Notes: generated from the letters alone by a model not told the origin. Counted from the stretch's first letter, positions 26,188 to 35,093 are shown. The stretch: DNA of 64,000 nt from Roseburia sp. 499 (GCF_001940225.2 NZ_CP135164.1:2108001-2172000); one strand, 5' to 3'. Numbers and translations: made by a program.

Positions 26188-29100
26188 TTATGCAATTTCT
26201 TCTGAATTTTTTCTAATCTCACTTATGACTCCCATGATTTGCTTTGCTGTTGCCATATCTTCCGCAAAAAGTGTAGTAATACTTCCAACTGTTCTGAACG
26301 GATCCTCCGTGAGTACAGAATTATCCACAATGTTTCCGTTTGTAACGATATAATCAACAATTAACCTTACAAACCGAATTTGATTAATATTCAATCTTTC
26401 TTCTGACAGAAATTCACTAAATGCTTCATTCACAGCATTTCTATCAACACCTACAATCTGTCTCACCAATCTTCCGATAGGCGTATCACCGTACTCTTTC
26501 TCATAATCCTTTTTAGTTCCTAATTCTTTCCACAATACCCGTTCCAGTTCTTTAAAATCACTTTCTGACAACCTTTTATTATTGCGTAATTTATATATTG
26601 CAAGCGAATCCTGATGCTCTTTCAAATAATACTCTACCTTCTTTTTATAATTCTTCAATTCATTTGCATTATAGATAGGCTCGCCTTCCTTTTTTTCCAG
26701 AATCGTATCAGTAAAGTTTGTGTAATAAATCTGCTGTTTCTTCTTTTCTATATATTTTAATAAATCTCTTAATGCAATTCGTACCTCATCCAGTTCCAGA
26801 ATATTTGTATTTTCCCAAAATTCCTCTGTTTGAATCTTGTCAATGATATATTTTTGTGCTTTTACATAAGCATTACTGTTATATAGTTTTGATAAATCCT
26901 CCGCTGTTTGAATCACAATCTGAATTGGCTGATTAATATTCCTATTTTGAAGCATTCCCAAATCAATACTATATACCAGATAGTCAAATCTTCTTGCAAG
27001 TTCATTTTCCTGTTTCGGCATCACCAGTGGCGCAATATGCTCTTTAATATCTGAAACTTCTACCGATTCGAGTTGATTCCATTGCATTTTGTTTCGGTAT
27101 TTTTCCACAAAGCGCAAATGCTGTTTCACACGAAAGCTCATATCATTCAGTTCTATTACTACATGATACATATCATCTACAAGTTCCCTGCGATACTGCA
27201 TCATTTCTTCATCGGCACAATATGGTTTTTCCTGTAATTCTCTTGCTATCATCAACTTTGTGTTAAAAATCTTTTCAGCTAAGGACTGCTGTATTCCGTT
27301 TTCTGCTCCGTTTGTATTCACTCTGAAATACTCAAAGTTATTACAGAAATCGAAAATCAGGAATTTTTCTTTATCTGCGCCTACTCCCAATAAGTCAGGA
27401 CACAATCTTGTTCCTCGTCCAATCATCTGCCAAAATTTACTATAAGAACGTACCTTTTTGAAAAATACCAGATTCAAAATTTCAGGAATATCTATACCGG
27501 TATCTAACATATCCACAGAAACTGCTATCTGCGGCAACTTTTCCTTCGTACTGAAATCATCAATTAAAGAATCTCCATATTTGATACTATAATCAATCTG
27601 TTTGATAAAATCTTCTCCATACTCCGGATATCGTTTATGAAATCTTTCTACAATAGCTTGTGCATGGTTACTGTTTTTTGCAAAAATAATTGTCTTTCCA
27701 AGCTTATCTCCACCATCCACTTTTAAACCTTTTTCCATAAGTTCGCTTAGCACCATATCAATCGTATCACCATTAAACAGCCATGTATTTACAGCTGCAC
27801 TGGAAATGGTATCATCAATGCTCTCATCATCTCCAAATTTCTCCTCGAACTCCTCTTTCTCTTCTTCTGACAAATCCTGATAATGGATTCCTTCTTCCAT
27901 GACCTTTGATTTGTACTCCAAGGTACTGTAAGTAACAAGGTATCCTTCTTCCACTGCCTTTTCTAACTCATATGCAAAAGTTGGCACTCCACGTTCTAAA
28001 TCAAATATTCCATATGTATTCTTATCGATTTCGTTTTTCGGTGTAGCAGTCATTCCAAGGAGTAATGCATCAAAATATTCAAAAATATCCTGATACTTTT
28101 TATAGATAGAACGGTGCGATTCGTCTATGATAATCAAGTCAAAATGAGCCGGTGTAAATAATTTCTTTCCATATTTATTCTTTTTTTCATCAATAGCATT
28201 CATCATAGTCGCATAAGTTGAAAATATCATTCTGCTTTGCTCCGGATCATCCTTACTATCCAGCAAATTACAAAGTGATAAATCCGGCAACAAATTAGCA
28301 TAATTTTTCTTTGCCTGTTTTACAAGTGCAACCCGGTCTGCCAAAAATAAAATATTTTTTACATAATTATGTTTTCTAAGAACATCCACAATACTGATAC
28401 TTACTCGTGTTTTTCCGGAACCGGTTGCCTGAACAATCAGCATCTTTCTTTGCTTTTTCTCAATGGCATCACAAACCGCCGTAACAGCTTCTTTCTGATA
28501 CGGACGATTCGTAATTTCATCATTTATTTCAATATTCTGTAACGGAATTCTTTGCTTTCTTCGATCTATTTCTAGCTGCATTTCTTCCTGAGTAAAAATC
28601 CCGGAAACTCTTCTTCTGGCATATCCCGCCGCATCATTGATATAGTAAATTTCAAATCCATTGGTAATAAAAATAAGCGGTCTCTGACCATACTGATTCT
28701 GCAGGCAATCTGCGTATAACTTTGCCTGTTGGCTTCCCACAATGGGATTTACCGCTGCCTTCTTCGCCTCAATTACTGCTAATGGCAAATGATTCTTTCC
28801 ATATAAAACATAATCTACATATCCTGTACCGGTATTATTTGGCATACCTGTAACTTCAACTTCTTCTAGACAATCACTTCCGATATTCCAACCTGCTTCC
28901 TGCAAGTCAAGGTCAATATATTTCTTTCTCGTCTGTGCTTCTGTAAGTTTGTCAACTTCAAATACACGGGTCTTTTCATTGCTGATTCGAACCTTTGCCA
29001 TCTGTTCCCGAAGCTGCTCATTTTCCTTACAAATTTCTTCTAATTTTCTATCCTTTGCACTTAACTTTTCATATAATCCTTTTAATTCTTCCGGCTTTTC

Positions 29101-29541
29101 TCTCTTATCCTCACCAAATATAAGAATACTTTCATCAAATGTTTTTTCTGTATATTGTTCTGAATAGCAGTAATCAATCCAATCACAAAATTCAAATAAA
29201 TTTCGTAATGATAATACTGCATCCTCTTTCTTTATCCTGCTATTTGTATGTACTGCAATATTTCCTAATTTAATTGTATATTTTAACATGGGAAATAAAC
29301 GAGGCTCTATGATTCTTCGAAATGATTCCTCGTGAATAAGACTTGAGATATTATCCCGATAAGGTAATTTCAGTTCTTTATCATATGCATATACCCAGCG
29401 AACCGCTAATTCCAGTGCTCTCCTTGCCAAAATCGCACTGGTGGATGATGAAATTGTTAGACTCTTTTCTGCTTCCATCGCCTGCTCTGCAAATGATTCA
29501 AATAATTTGTTCTGTTTTAAGAAATTAAAATTAGTGCTCAT
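26188..29541 (-). CDS. hsdR: Type I restriction enzyme, motor and nuclease subunit
   Basis: A 1117-residue HsdR, usual length. The N-terminus (1-130) looks like the DUF4145 helical domain of EcoKI-type subunits; a coiled coil follows (about 150-190). The nuclease motif is GTGYVDY ... AVIEAKKA (about 240-262). The translocase has VQATGSGKTRVS (motif I, about residue 390), IIDESHRS (motif II), GMTATP (III) and QMIGRGTRLC (VI), with an EcoEI_R_C-like tail. It cuts foreign DNA after ATP-driven translocation. It is about 4 kb away from hsdS and over 6 kb from hsdM, separated by accessory genes, and is followed by a terminator. Confidence 0.95.
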   Translation of the reverse strand: MSTNFNFLKQNKLFESFAEQAMEAEKSLTISSSTSAILARRALELAVRWVYAYDKELKLPYRDNISSLIHEESFRRIIEPRLFPMLKYTIKLGNIAVHTNSRIKKEDAVLSLRNLFEFCDWIDYCYSEQYTEKTFDESILIFGEDKREKPEELKGLYEKLSAKDRKLEEICKENEQLREQMAKVRISNEKTRVFEVDKLTEAQTRKKYIDLDLQEAGWNIGSDCLEEVEVTGMPNNTGTGYVDYVLYGKNHLPLAVIEAKKAAVNPIVGSQQAKLYADCLQNQYGQRPLIFITNGFEIYYINDAAGYARRRVSGIFTQEEMQLEIDRRKQRIPLQNIEINDEITNRPYQKEAVTAVCDAIEKKQRKMLIVQATGSGKTRVSISIVDVLRKHNYVKNILFLADRVALVKQAKKNYANLLPDLSLCNLLDSKDDPEQSRMIFSTYATMMNAIDEKKNKYGKKLFTPAHFDLIIIDESHRSIYKKYQDIFEYFDALLLGMTATPKNEIDKNTYGIFDLERGVPTFAYELEKAVEEGYLVTYSTLEYKSKVMEEGIHYQDLSEEEKEEFEEKFGDDESIDDTISSAAVNTWLFNGDTIDMVLSELMEKGLKVDGGDKLGKTIIFAKNSNHAQAIVERFHKRYPEYGEDFIKQIDYSIKYGDSLIDDFSTKEKLPQIAVSVDMLDTGIDIPEILNLVFFKKVRSYSKFWQMIGRGTRLCPDLLGVGADKEKFLIFDFCNNFEYFRVNTNGAENGIQQSLAEKIFNTKLMIARELQEKPYCADEEMMQYRRELVDDMYHVVIELNDMSFRVKQHLRFVEKYRNKMQWNQLESVEVSDIKEHIAPLVMPKQENELARRFDYLVYSIDLGMLQNRNINQPIQIVIQTAEDLSKLYNSNAYVKAQKYIIDKIQTEEFWENTNILELDEVRIALRDLLKYIEKKKQQIYYTNFTDTILEKKEGEPIYNANELKNYKKKVEYYLKEHQDSLAIYKLRNNKRLSESDFKELERVLWKELGTKKDYEKEYGDTPIGRLVRQIVGVDRNAVNEAFSEFLSEERLNINQIRFVRLIVDYIVTNGNIVDNSVLTEDPFRTVGSITTLFAEDMATAKQIMGVISEIRKNSEEIA

Positions 29542-29729
29542 TCTATCACCCTATCTTTTGTCTTGTTATTCTGCTCTTAGATTAATTCTTCCATGTAAAA
29601 CTTCCAGATATACCCATAAAATAATAATAACCTATGTTATGAGACATATGCAATATGCAATTTCTCATTGACAAATCAACATATATAACTTACAATAATC
29701 AACAAGAAACGAAGTTTACTACCGTACAG

Positions 29730-30467
29730 CTAGTATTGCTTATGCGGGCTGCTCGTTTCTTTTTTTGTTCTTACAAAATCATATAGATATCTCTTCCCGT
29801 CTGCATCACATCTCACAAGCATTCTGGCAGAAAAAATATTGTATCTCTCAAGTTGGCTATTTTCATCATAAACAGGAATCCCAAATCGAGTATCATATCT
29901 GTACCAGCCCCACTTTGCCTTTGATTTATGCTTTTGATTGAAGTCTTCAAATTCTGCTTTGTTACTTGCAATTTGAATCAATTCTCCAATTGCAGGTGTC
30001 ATATTTGCCTTCGCTTTCTCATTCGCACCTTTTAACCTCGTTTTATCTGTTGAATGACAAAATTCATCTGGAAAATCTGAGCCAATATATATTTTTTCTG
30101 ATGTTTCGGCAATTTCATAAAATTTACCAATATATTCTTTCAAATATTCTTCAACTTTATCCCATGCAATATTACGCCGTGATTTAAATCTCACATCATT
30201 TATGATAACAATACTTTTTCCCTGTTCGTCCTGAATAATATTAACATTTTTGTTATTCTTAATGGAGTTTCCTTCCATTCTGATTCTATATGAAAGAAGT
30301 CTTAGCAGATAATCTGGCATTTTTCTCCGGCCTGCCTCCCAATCTTCTACTGTCCGAAGCGGTATTCCATGCGCCTTTGCAAACTCTTTTCTGTTTAATC
30401 CAGCCAATTCTCTGAGTTTTTTTAATTTCTTTACTTGATACTCCAAATCTGTTTTATTACCAGACAT
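29730..30467 (-). CDS. HTH protein with a C-terminal domain like those of phage polyvalent proteins
   Basis: A 245-residue protein. An XRE-like helix-turn-helix covers residues 12-65 (LRELAGLNRKEFAKAHGIPLRTVEDWEAGRR). A linker (70-95) is followed by about 150 residues ending in YNIFSARMLVRCDADGKRYLYDFVRTKKETSSP. That tail resembles, from memory, C-terminal domains of phage MuF and polyvalent proteins assigned to the Barnase/EndoU/ColicinE5/RelE-like nuclease group (PBECR); this is not certain. A repressor fused to a toxin-like domain, sitting beside a restriction system, suggests a self-controlled defence or addiction protein. Its promoter carries a perfect palindrome. AAGGAGG lies 7 nt before the ATG. 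Confidence 0.6.
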   Translation of the reverse strand: MSGNKTDLEYQVKKLKKLRELAGLNRKEFAKAHGIPLRTVEDWEAGRRKMPDYLLRLLSYRIRMEGNSIKNNKNVNIIQDEQGKSIVIINDVRFKSRRNIAWDKVEEYLKEYIGKFYEIAETSEKIYIGSDFPDEFCHSTDKTRLKGANEKAKANMTPAIGELIQIASNKAEFEDFNQKHKSKAKWGWYRYDTRFGIPVYDENSQLERYNIFSARMLVRCDADGKRYLYDFVRTKKETSSPHKQY

Positions 30468-30488
30468 ATGTAACCTCCTTGGATTATT

Positions 30489-30503
30489 CCACGCAATGCG
30501 TGG
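30489..30503. promoter_or_regulatory. Perfect palindromic operator upstream of the HTH gene
   Basis: CCACGCAATGCGTGG, a 15-nt palindrome centred on one base, lies at about +5 to +19 of the promoter at 30508-30536 and just before the ribosome binding site. Its G+C content stands out in A/T-rich DNA. The encoded HTH protein is the obvious candidate to bind it. Confidence 0.6.
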
Positions 30504-30507
30504 TTAT

Positions 30508-30536
30508 ATAGTATCAAATTAAGTTCGTATTTTCAA
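30508..30536 (-). promoter_or_regulatory. Sigma-A promoter of the HTH gene
   Basis: On the minus strand TTGAAA (30531-30536), a 17-nt spacer and TACTAT (30508-30513). Confidence 0.6.
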
Positions 30537-30628
30537 CACTATCGCCCATTTTTTCTTAAAAAACTCCTTAAGCAACCTCATCATGCAAGTTTAAATTTAT
30601 TGAGTTCTTAGCTTAGATAATATCCCTT

Positions 30629-31063
30629 TTACTCTTTATGTCCTCCTGTAATTTCAATAGGATTACCATCAGGATCCATAAATGTAAAATACCAATAAGG
30701 TGAAAAAACATTTAAATATCTTATCGGTGTTAAATTAATTCCGATTCCCAAATCGTAAATACGCTGATACTCCTTATCTAAATCTTCTACCCCTAAATTA
30801 ATAAATACTTTCCTTGAATTAGTAGAATTAGCAATAACGCTCATATTATCGTATTCTGGAAATAAAGGTCCTTTCACTTCTTTCTGCTCCGGATATTGTT
30901 CATCATAATATCCGTTCATTAGACAAATATTTACCCCCTCATTATTGAACATTGCAAATCTTTTTCCATTTGTAGCGCTTACTTTCATATCTAAAATCTT
31001 TTCATAGAAATCTAATGATTTATCAAAATCTTTTACTACCAAATATATTGATCCATATCTCAT
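30629..31063 (-). CDS. VOC-family (glyoxalase/bleomycin-resistance) protein
   Basis: A 144-residue protein with two beta-alpha-beta-beta-beta modules: MRYGSIYLVVKDFDKSLDFYEKILDMKVS at the start and FINLGVEDLDKEYQRIYDLGI ... FTFMDPDGNPIEITGGHKE at the end. The final Glu in PIEITGG is the usual metal ligand. Members bind or modify small electrophiles or antibiotics; the substrate cannot be told. The start at 31063 is supported by GGAGGTG just upstream; the frame opens 7 codons earlier but would contain that site. It follows the acetyltransferase gene by 32 nt. Confidence 0.8.
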   Translation of the reverse strand: MRYGSIYLVVKDFDKSLDFYEKILDMKVSATNGKRFAMFNNEGVNICLMNGYYDEQYPEQKEVKGPLFPEYDNMSVIANSTNSRKVFINLGVEDLDKEYQRIYDLGIGINLTPIRYLNVFSPYWYFTFMDPDGNPIEITGGHKE

Positions 31064-31095
31064 ATAACCACCTCCATAATTCATTAAATTGGAAG

Positions 31096-31566
31096 TTATC
31101 GTTCAATACGATAATATTTGAAATCCCCATCTTCTCTGACAAGTTTGAATCCTACTTTTTCCAAGACATGCTGGCTTCGGGTATTTTTTATAATGGCATC
31201 TGCATTAATCGCAATCATCCCAAGTTCGTCAAAAGCATATTTTACTGCCTTAAGCTCGGCTTGCGTTCCAAAACCTTTCCCTTTAACAGTGTCGTTCTGC
31301 ATATGAATACTCAAAGTACATTCTGCTTTTTCCCAATCTATCTGCTTTAGCTGCAATTCTCCAATAGGTCTATCACCAAGCATAATAACAAACATAATAC
31401 GCGAAGACTCATTCTTTAAATCAAAATACCTATTAACAGACGCTTCACTATAGGAAAACGTTTTGAACAGTGACATATCCATGTAAATGGACTCATCATT
31501 ATTCCAATCCTTATACAATTCATGACAAAGTTCCCTTGTCATTTTCTTTAATTCAATCGTTTCCAT
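31096..31566 (-). CDS. GNAT-family N-acetyltransferase
   Basis: A 156-residue RimJ/RimL-like acetyltransferase. Seen are MFVIMLGDRPIGELQLKQIDW (beta 4), the acetyl-CoA loop DTVKGKGFGTQAELKAVKYAFDELG (a variant of Q/R-x-x-G-x-G/A), and NTRSQHVLEKVGFKLVREDG near the end. It transfers an acetyl group to an amine, target unknown. GGAGGTG precedes the ATG at 31566. It is followed by the VOC gene and preceded by the recombinase gene. Confidence 0.82.
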   Translation of the reverse strand: METIELKKMTRELCHELYKDWNNDESIYMDMSLFKTFSYSEASVNRYFDLKNESSRIMFVIMLGDRPIGELQLKQIDWEKAECTLSIHMQNDTVKGKGFGTQAELKAVKYAFDELGMIAINADAIIKNTRSQHVLEKVGFKLVREDGDFKYYRIER

Positions 31567-31639
31567 CTCCACCTCCACAAATTTCAATTTATAGGATTGG
31601 ATAAATAAGAATTGACCGAGCTCTTTAGAGCGAGGGATG

Positions 31640-31662
31640 CTTCTTGTCCGAAGGGCAAGAAG
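31640..31662. other. Hairpin after the recombinase gene
   Basis: CTTCTTGTCC pairs with GGGCAAGAAG over 10 bp around a GAA loop; the stem has one G-U pair on the plus strand and one mismatch on the minus strand. A smaller stem, GCTC-TTTA-GAGC, lies 10 nt away. There is no T-run. It may be a recombination or processing site; function unknown. Confidence 0.35.
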
Positions 31663-31701
31663 ATGGGAGAAAGATTCAGAAAAATAAGAATTTGCAAGAA
31701 T

Positions 31702-32667
31702 TTAAGCAATATACTTCCTATGTGAAATCTTCACATTATTTTGATTTACCATAGCATAATGCATGGTGGTATCAATCTGCTGATGTCCTAGTAACTTCTG
31801 TACTTGCTCGATTGGCATTCCTTTATCAATGGCTTTTGTCGCCATGGAACGTCGAAATTTATGTGGATGGACTTTTTCAATATTTAATTTTTTACCCAAG
31901 TTTCTTAATCTTACTTCAACTCCACTTATTTTTAGCCTTTCAAATGGCTTGTCCAACGAAACAAACAATGCCGAATTACTGTCATTTCTACTCGCTATAT
32001 AATTTTGCAAGTGCAGTTTTGCTCTTGCATCAAAATACACTCTCCGCTCTTTATTCCCTTTTCCATATACGATGCATTCACGTTCTTCAAAATTTATGTC
32101 ATCTATATCCAGATTTACCAATTCTCCCACACGCATACCTGTAGAATATAACAAATCAATAATTGCCAAATCTCTTTTTTCAGTACATCCGTCTCTAAGT
32201 ACCTCGATATTTTCATCTGAAAATGTTTCCTTTACCGTTGTTCCTGTTCTTACTTTATGAATTCTTCTGATTGGACTTTTTATAATATAATCCTCATCTT
32301 CCAACCATGAAAAAAAACTTGAAAGATTCCTTCTTATATTGTCAATCGTAACTCTTCCACAATTATTTTCTGCCTGATAGTTGGTCAGATATTCTCTCAA
32401 AACTTCTGTTGTAATTTGGCGCACCGGGATATGGACTTTTTGAAACATATTCTCAATTGTAGATTTGTAATATGCAATTGTCCTTTCCGAACATCCCTCT
32501 ATGCTTTTCGCCGCCACAAACATACTCAAATACTCAAGATTTCCTAACGCTTCCACATCTGTGTTATACTCTAATCTTTTTATCAACACTTCCTGCAGTT
32601 TTCGCATCTGCTGAATGTTTAATACCTCTGACATATCTTCCAAAATACTTTTTATTTCTTTTTCCAT
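31702..32667 (-). CDS. XerC/D-like tyrosine recombinase
   Basis: A 321-residue site-specific recombinase. A SAM-like N-terminal DNA-binding domain (about 45-130: CSERTIAYYKSTIENMF) is followed by the catalytic domain with Arg in STGMRVGELVNL, Lys in YGKGNKERRVYF, H-x-x-R in HPHKFRRSMAT, His in LLGHQQIDTTMHYA and the nucleophile Tyr in MHYAMV. All key residues are present. Recombinases of this type next to hsdS genes often shuffle specificity domains. Only one hsdS is visible here and I see no inverted hsdS fragment, so its substrate in this genome is unclear. It follows the DUF3791-like gene by 77 nt. Confidence 0.9.
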   Translation of the reverse strand: MEKEIKSILEDMSEVLNIQQMRKLQEVLIKRLEYNTDVEALGNLEYLSMFVAAKSIEGCSERTIAYYKSTIENMFQKVHIPVRQITTEVLREYLTNYQAENNCGRVTIDNIRRNLSSFFSWLEDEDYIIKSPIRRIHKVRTGTTVKETFSDENIEVLRDGCTEKRDLAIIDLLYSTGMRVGELVNLDIDDINFEERECIVYGKGNKERRVYFDARAKLHLQNYIASRNDSNSALFVSLDKPFERLKISGVEVRLRNLGKKLNIEKVHPHKFRRSMATKAIDKGMPIEQVQKLLGHQQIDTTMHYAMVNQNNVKISHRKYIA

Positions 32668-32744
32668 TTTGACATACTCCTTTTTTCAAAAAGTATATCA
32701 AACATTATATTTTTCTGCTATTTTTCAAATATTTCAGGCTACTG

Positions 32745-33215
32745 CTAAAATCCTCCATTCTGATATGCACGTACAATAAAATATGATGGTTCATAATATG
32801 CCCCACAATTATAATCATCCAAAGTATCGCATAATTCGTCATTATACACTCTTATCATGCCGTCAACATAATTTTCATCTGACTGCAATGTATCAACAAT
32901 TAAGCGCATATATACCTTTCCCATCTGTGTTTCTGTGGGAACTTGTTTTACCAATTCTGTATCTACTTCTGTGATATCGAAGTCGCCCACTTGCAATTCA
33001 TATTCCTGAATCCATTCCTCTTCTATTTTTTCCGGATTCTCACAGTGCAGTACATCAGCCAGACTAATAAGGCGCATCCACTCTTCTCTTGAAATTTGAT
33101 TTACCACATACTTATTCCTTTGATGTAACCTTCTTGCAATCCGCTCAATCATATAGCACAAAAAGTATAAGTCATTCTCTGTAATTTCTTCATTTTCAAA
33201 GAAAATATTTGTCAT
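32745..33215 (-). CDS. DUF3791-like protein, candidate antitoxin partner
   Basis: A 156-residue acidic protein. Residues about 14-70 (LYFLCYMIERIARRLHQRNKYVVNQI ... LADVLHCENPEKIEEEWIQEYEL) resemble the DUF3791 domain, a short helical domain often encoded beside DUF3990 proteins. A second part (about 100-156) contains YMRLIVDTLQSDENYVDGMIRVYNDE and has no fold that I recognise, making the protein longer than a plain DUF3791. Its start overlaps the DUF3990 gene by 4 nt (ATGA), so the two are made together. A role as antitoxin or specificity partner is inferred from pairing alone. Confidence 0.6.
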   Translation of the reverse strand: MTNIFFENEEITENDLYFLCYMIERIARRLHQRNKYVVNQISREEWMRLISLADVLHCENPEKIEEEWIQEYELQVGDFDITEVDTELVKQVPTETQMGKVYMRLIVDTLQSDENYVDGMIRVYNDELCDTLDDYNCGAYYEPSYFIVRAYQNGGF

Positions 33216-33664
33216 ATCGAATAGCTCCTTTCATACTGCAACGTACTGATTGCCTTTTCTGTACAAAAAACTATTTGATGCGTAGGATATTTAAACTTTA
33301 CCAATACCCAGAATGCTTCCCTTGTTATTGTTCCCCTGACATAATCTTCTATGTAATCCCAAATGGTATCATCTGCCATCGGACCTTCTACAATATCATA
33401 ATTATGTTCAATACCTCTGCGACAAGCTACTATAAAGTCTAGCCACTCTTCTGACATTTCAGGGAATTTCAAAATGTTTAACCCACTATCTTCGGTATAT
33501 TCAAAAACATTAACTATATGCTTTTGCTTCCTTGTTAATGCCCATTTTTTCGCCTGATGTTCAAAATTTGTGCAGTAAAATCCATATCCAAAATCTTTGT
33601 AGTGTCCATTTGATAAAACCCTTGGCTTTTCTACGCAAACATTACTACCGTGATATAGTTCCAT
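33212..33664 (-). CDS. DUF3990 protein, ADP-ribosyltransferase-like candidate toxin
   Basis: A 150-residue protein beginning MELYHGSNVCVEKPRV with the DUF3990 pattern YHGS ... DFGYGFYCTNFEHQAKKWA ... VEGPMADD. The H-G-S and G-F-Y-x-T elements are those of the ADP-ribosyltransferase fold (NAD-binding His and Tyr). If active it would modify a protein or nucleic acid of the host or a phage. GGGAGG precedes the ATG; hsdS ends 29 nt upstream and the DUF3791-like gene overlaps its end, so this pair is probably read as one unit with hsdS. Toxicity is inference. Confidence 0.65.
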   Translation of the reverse strand: MELYHGSNVCVEKPRVLSNGHYKDFGYGFYCTNFEHQAKKWALTRKQKHIVNVFEYTEDSGLNILKFPEMSEEWLDFIVACRRGIEHNYDIVEGPMADDTIWDYIEDYVRGTITREAFWVLVKFKYPTHQIVFCTEKAISTLQYERSYSI

Positions 33665-33693
33665 AGAATCCCTCCCTCATAAAATTTAATCTC

Positions 33694-34869
33694 TTAACCA
33701 AAATATTTTTGCATGAGACTGTCAAACAATTCCTGTGTTTCATCCAATGATTTTTGTACTGCAAGTTTCAATTTGTCGGTTTGTTCTACAAGACTAATAT
33801 ATTCATCTACCATATCATCTGGCGGACAAATTATAGGAAAATCTTCAATATGATTTTTATTTAACTGACGCTTATCAATTCCACCTACGCAAACACTTCT
33901 AATATAGTCTCTATACTCATCCGACACTAAAATTCTAAGAATAAATTTATTATTTACACCTGGTTTTAATCTAATAAAATACACATGACCATTAACATTA
34001 GCTGCATCGTCTTCACCCATGTATAACGCAGCTCTTCCTAATGAACTGTTCTCAGTATTAATTCTTCCAGTCTTTGTCATAAGAATATCACCATGCTTCA
34101 AGCTACTTCTACTCATACTCGCATGAGTTTCTTCATCGATATAAGCAATATCATCCATTTCAATTCTATCTTTCCAAACATTCTGGCTTCTAAAGAACAT
34201 AATGCCTTTTTCGACATAAACCTGTTCTCCCCCCTTAGGAGTATTTCCGCTATTTATTTGTACTGACAATTCGCCTAACGGCTTCACCGTCCAACCTTTA
34301 GGATTATGAACAGGGTCACCAAAGATTTCTATAAATCGGGATTTGATTAGGTCATTTAGAGCAGTTAATTCCTGCTTTCTTTTTTCAATCACCAACTCTA
34401 CTTTTTCTAAAACTCTCACAATCTCATCTTGCTCTATCAATGCTGGACATTCTATCTCTAACTTAGATAGGTCTTCTTTATTAAACCCAGCTTGTGCAGC
34501 TCTTACACCAACATTCAATATTGCATTTTGAAAATAAGGTGACTTTAAGTAATAATACAAATATCTTTTCTGAACTTTACTTGTATCAGGAATTGTACGC
34601 ATTATTGCAACATTGTACGCTCCTGCTAACCCCGTTAAAATTTTGCCAATCGAAGCACCATATCTTGCAATTAAGATATCATCTGCTTCGCATGTTTTTG
34701 TACTATTGCTTACTTTAATATATTCTGGAACCACTCTTTCACTCTGTGTAAAATCTCGTATTTGAAGCATACGAATATATCCATCCTGTTCTTCAAATGA
34801 CCACTCCTCTTTTGGTGGTTGTGAACCACCTTGAAAATCACAAATATCTGTTAATTTTACTTTTTCCAT
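33694..34869 (-). CDS. hsdS: Type I restriction-modification specificity subunit
   Basis: A 391-residue HsdS with two target-recognition domains. The first (1-150) begins VKLTDICDFQGGSQPPKEEW; a central conserved helix follows (EQDEIVRVLEKVELVIEKRKQELTALNDLIKSRFIEIFGDP, about 150-190); the second begins NPKGWTVKPLGELSVQINSGNTPKG and ends with the distal helix SLVEQTDKLKLAVQKSLDETQELFDSLMQ. It sets the bipartite DNA target of both methylation and cutting. Its ribosome binding site lies only a few bases from direct repeat copy A. It is 747 nt after hsdM, where one would expect overlap or near contact. Confidence 0.95.
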   Translation of the reverse strand: MEKVKLTDICDFQGGSQPPKEEWSFEEQDGYIRMLQIRDFTQSERVVPEYIKVSNSTKTCEADDILIARYGASIGKILTGLAGAYNVAIMRTIPDTSKVQKRYLYYYLKSPYFQNAILNVGVRAAQAGFNKEDLSKLEIECPALIEQDEIVRVLEKVELVIEKRKQELTALNDLIKSRFIEIFGDPVHNPKGWTVKPLGELSVQINSGNTPKGGEQVYVEKGIMFFRSQNVWKDRIEMDDIAYIDEETHASMSRSSLKHGDILMTKTGRINTENSSLGRAALYMGEDDAANVNGHVYFIRLKPGVNNKFILRILVSDEYRDYIRSVCVGGIDKRQLNKNHIEDFPIICPPDDMVDEYISLVEQTDKLKLAVQKSLDETQELFDSLMQKYFG

Positions 34870-34886
34870 CTCATCATCCTCTATAT

Positions 34887-35034
34887 GCTACTCGCTTCGC
34901 CATTCGCATTCCGCTTCGCTTCATGCTCATGTTCTGCTGTCGCACAATACATCCAATCCGTTCAAAGCACTTATGTAAACAAGCTTCCAACGTGCTTTTG
35001 CCGTCTCGTCTGTACTCTACTCATAGCCCTACAA
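34887..35034. repeat. Direct repeat copy A flanking the toxin-antitoxin-like module
   Basis: 148 nt beginning GCTACTCGCTTCGCCATTC and ending CATAGCCCTACAA. It matches 35445-35593 at roughly 95%, with one 1-nt indel and a few substitutions. It directly abuts the hsdS leader. No reading frame with a ribosome binding site is present in it. Confidence 0.9.
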
Positions 35035-35057
35035 CGCTTTCTTTTTCGACTGGAATA

Positions 35058-35086
35058 TTGACCTTCGAACATTTGTTTGGTACAAT
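35058..35086 (+). promoter_or_regulatory. Promoter of the toxin-like mRNA
   Basis: TTGACC (35058-35063), a 17-nt spacer and an extended -10 TGG-TACAAT (-10 at 35081-35086). Transcription should begin near 35093, exactly at the left arm of the inverted repeat. Confidence 0.75.
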
Positions 35087-35093
35087 ATATTTG

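Noticed and set aside
31588..31700. An attachment or integron-like site downstream of the recombinase.
   Set aside because: A single short hairpin is present without repeated core sites or cassette structure.
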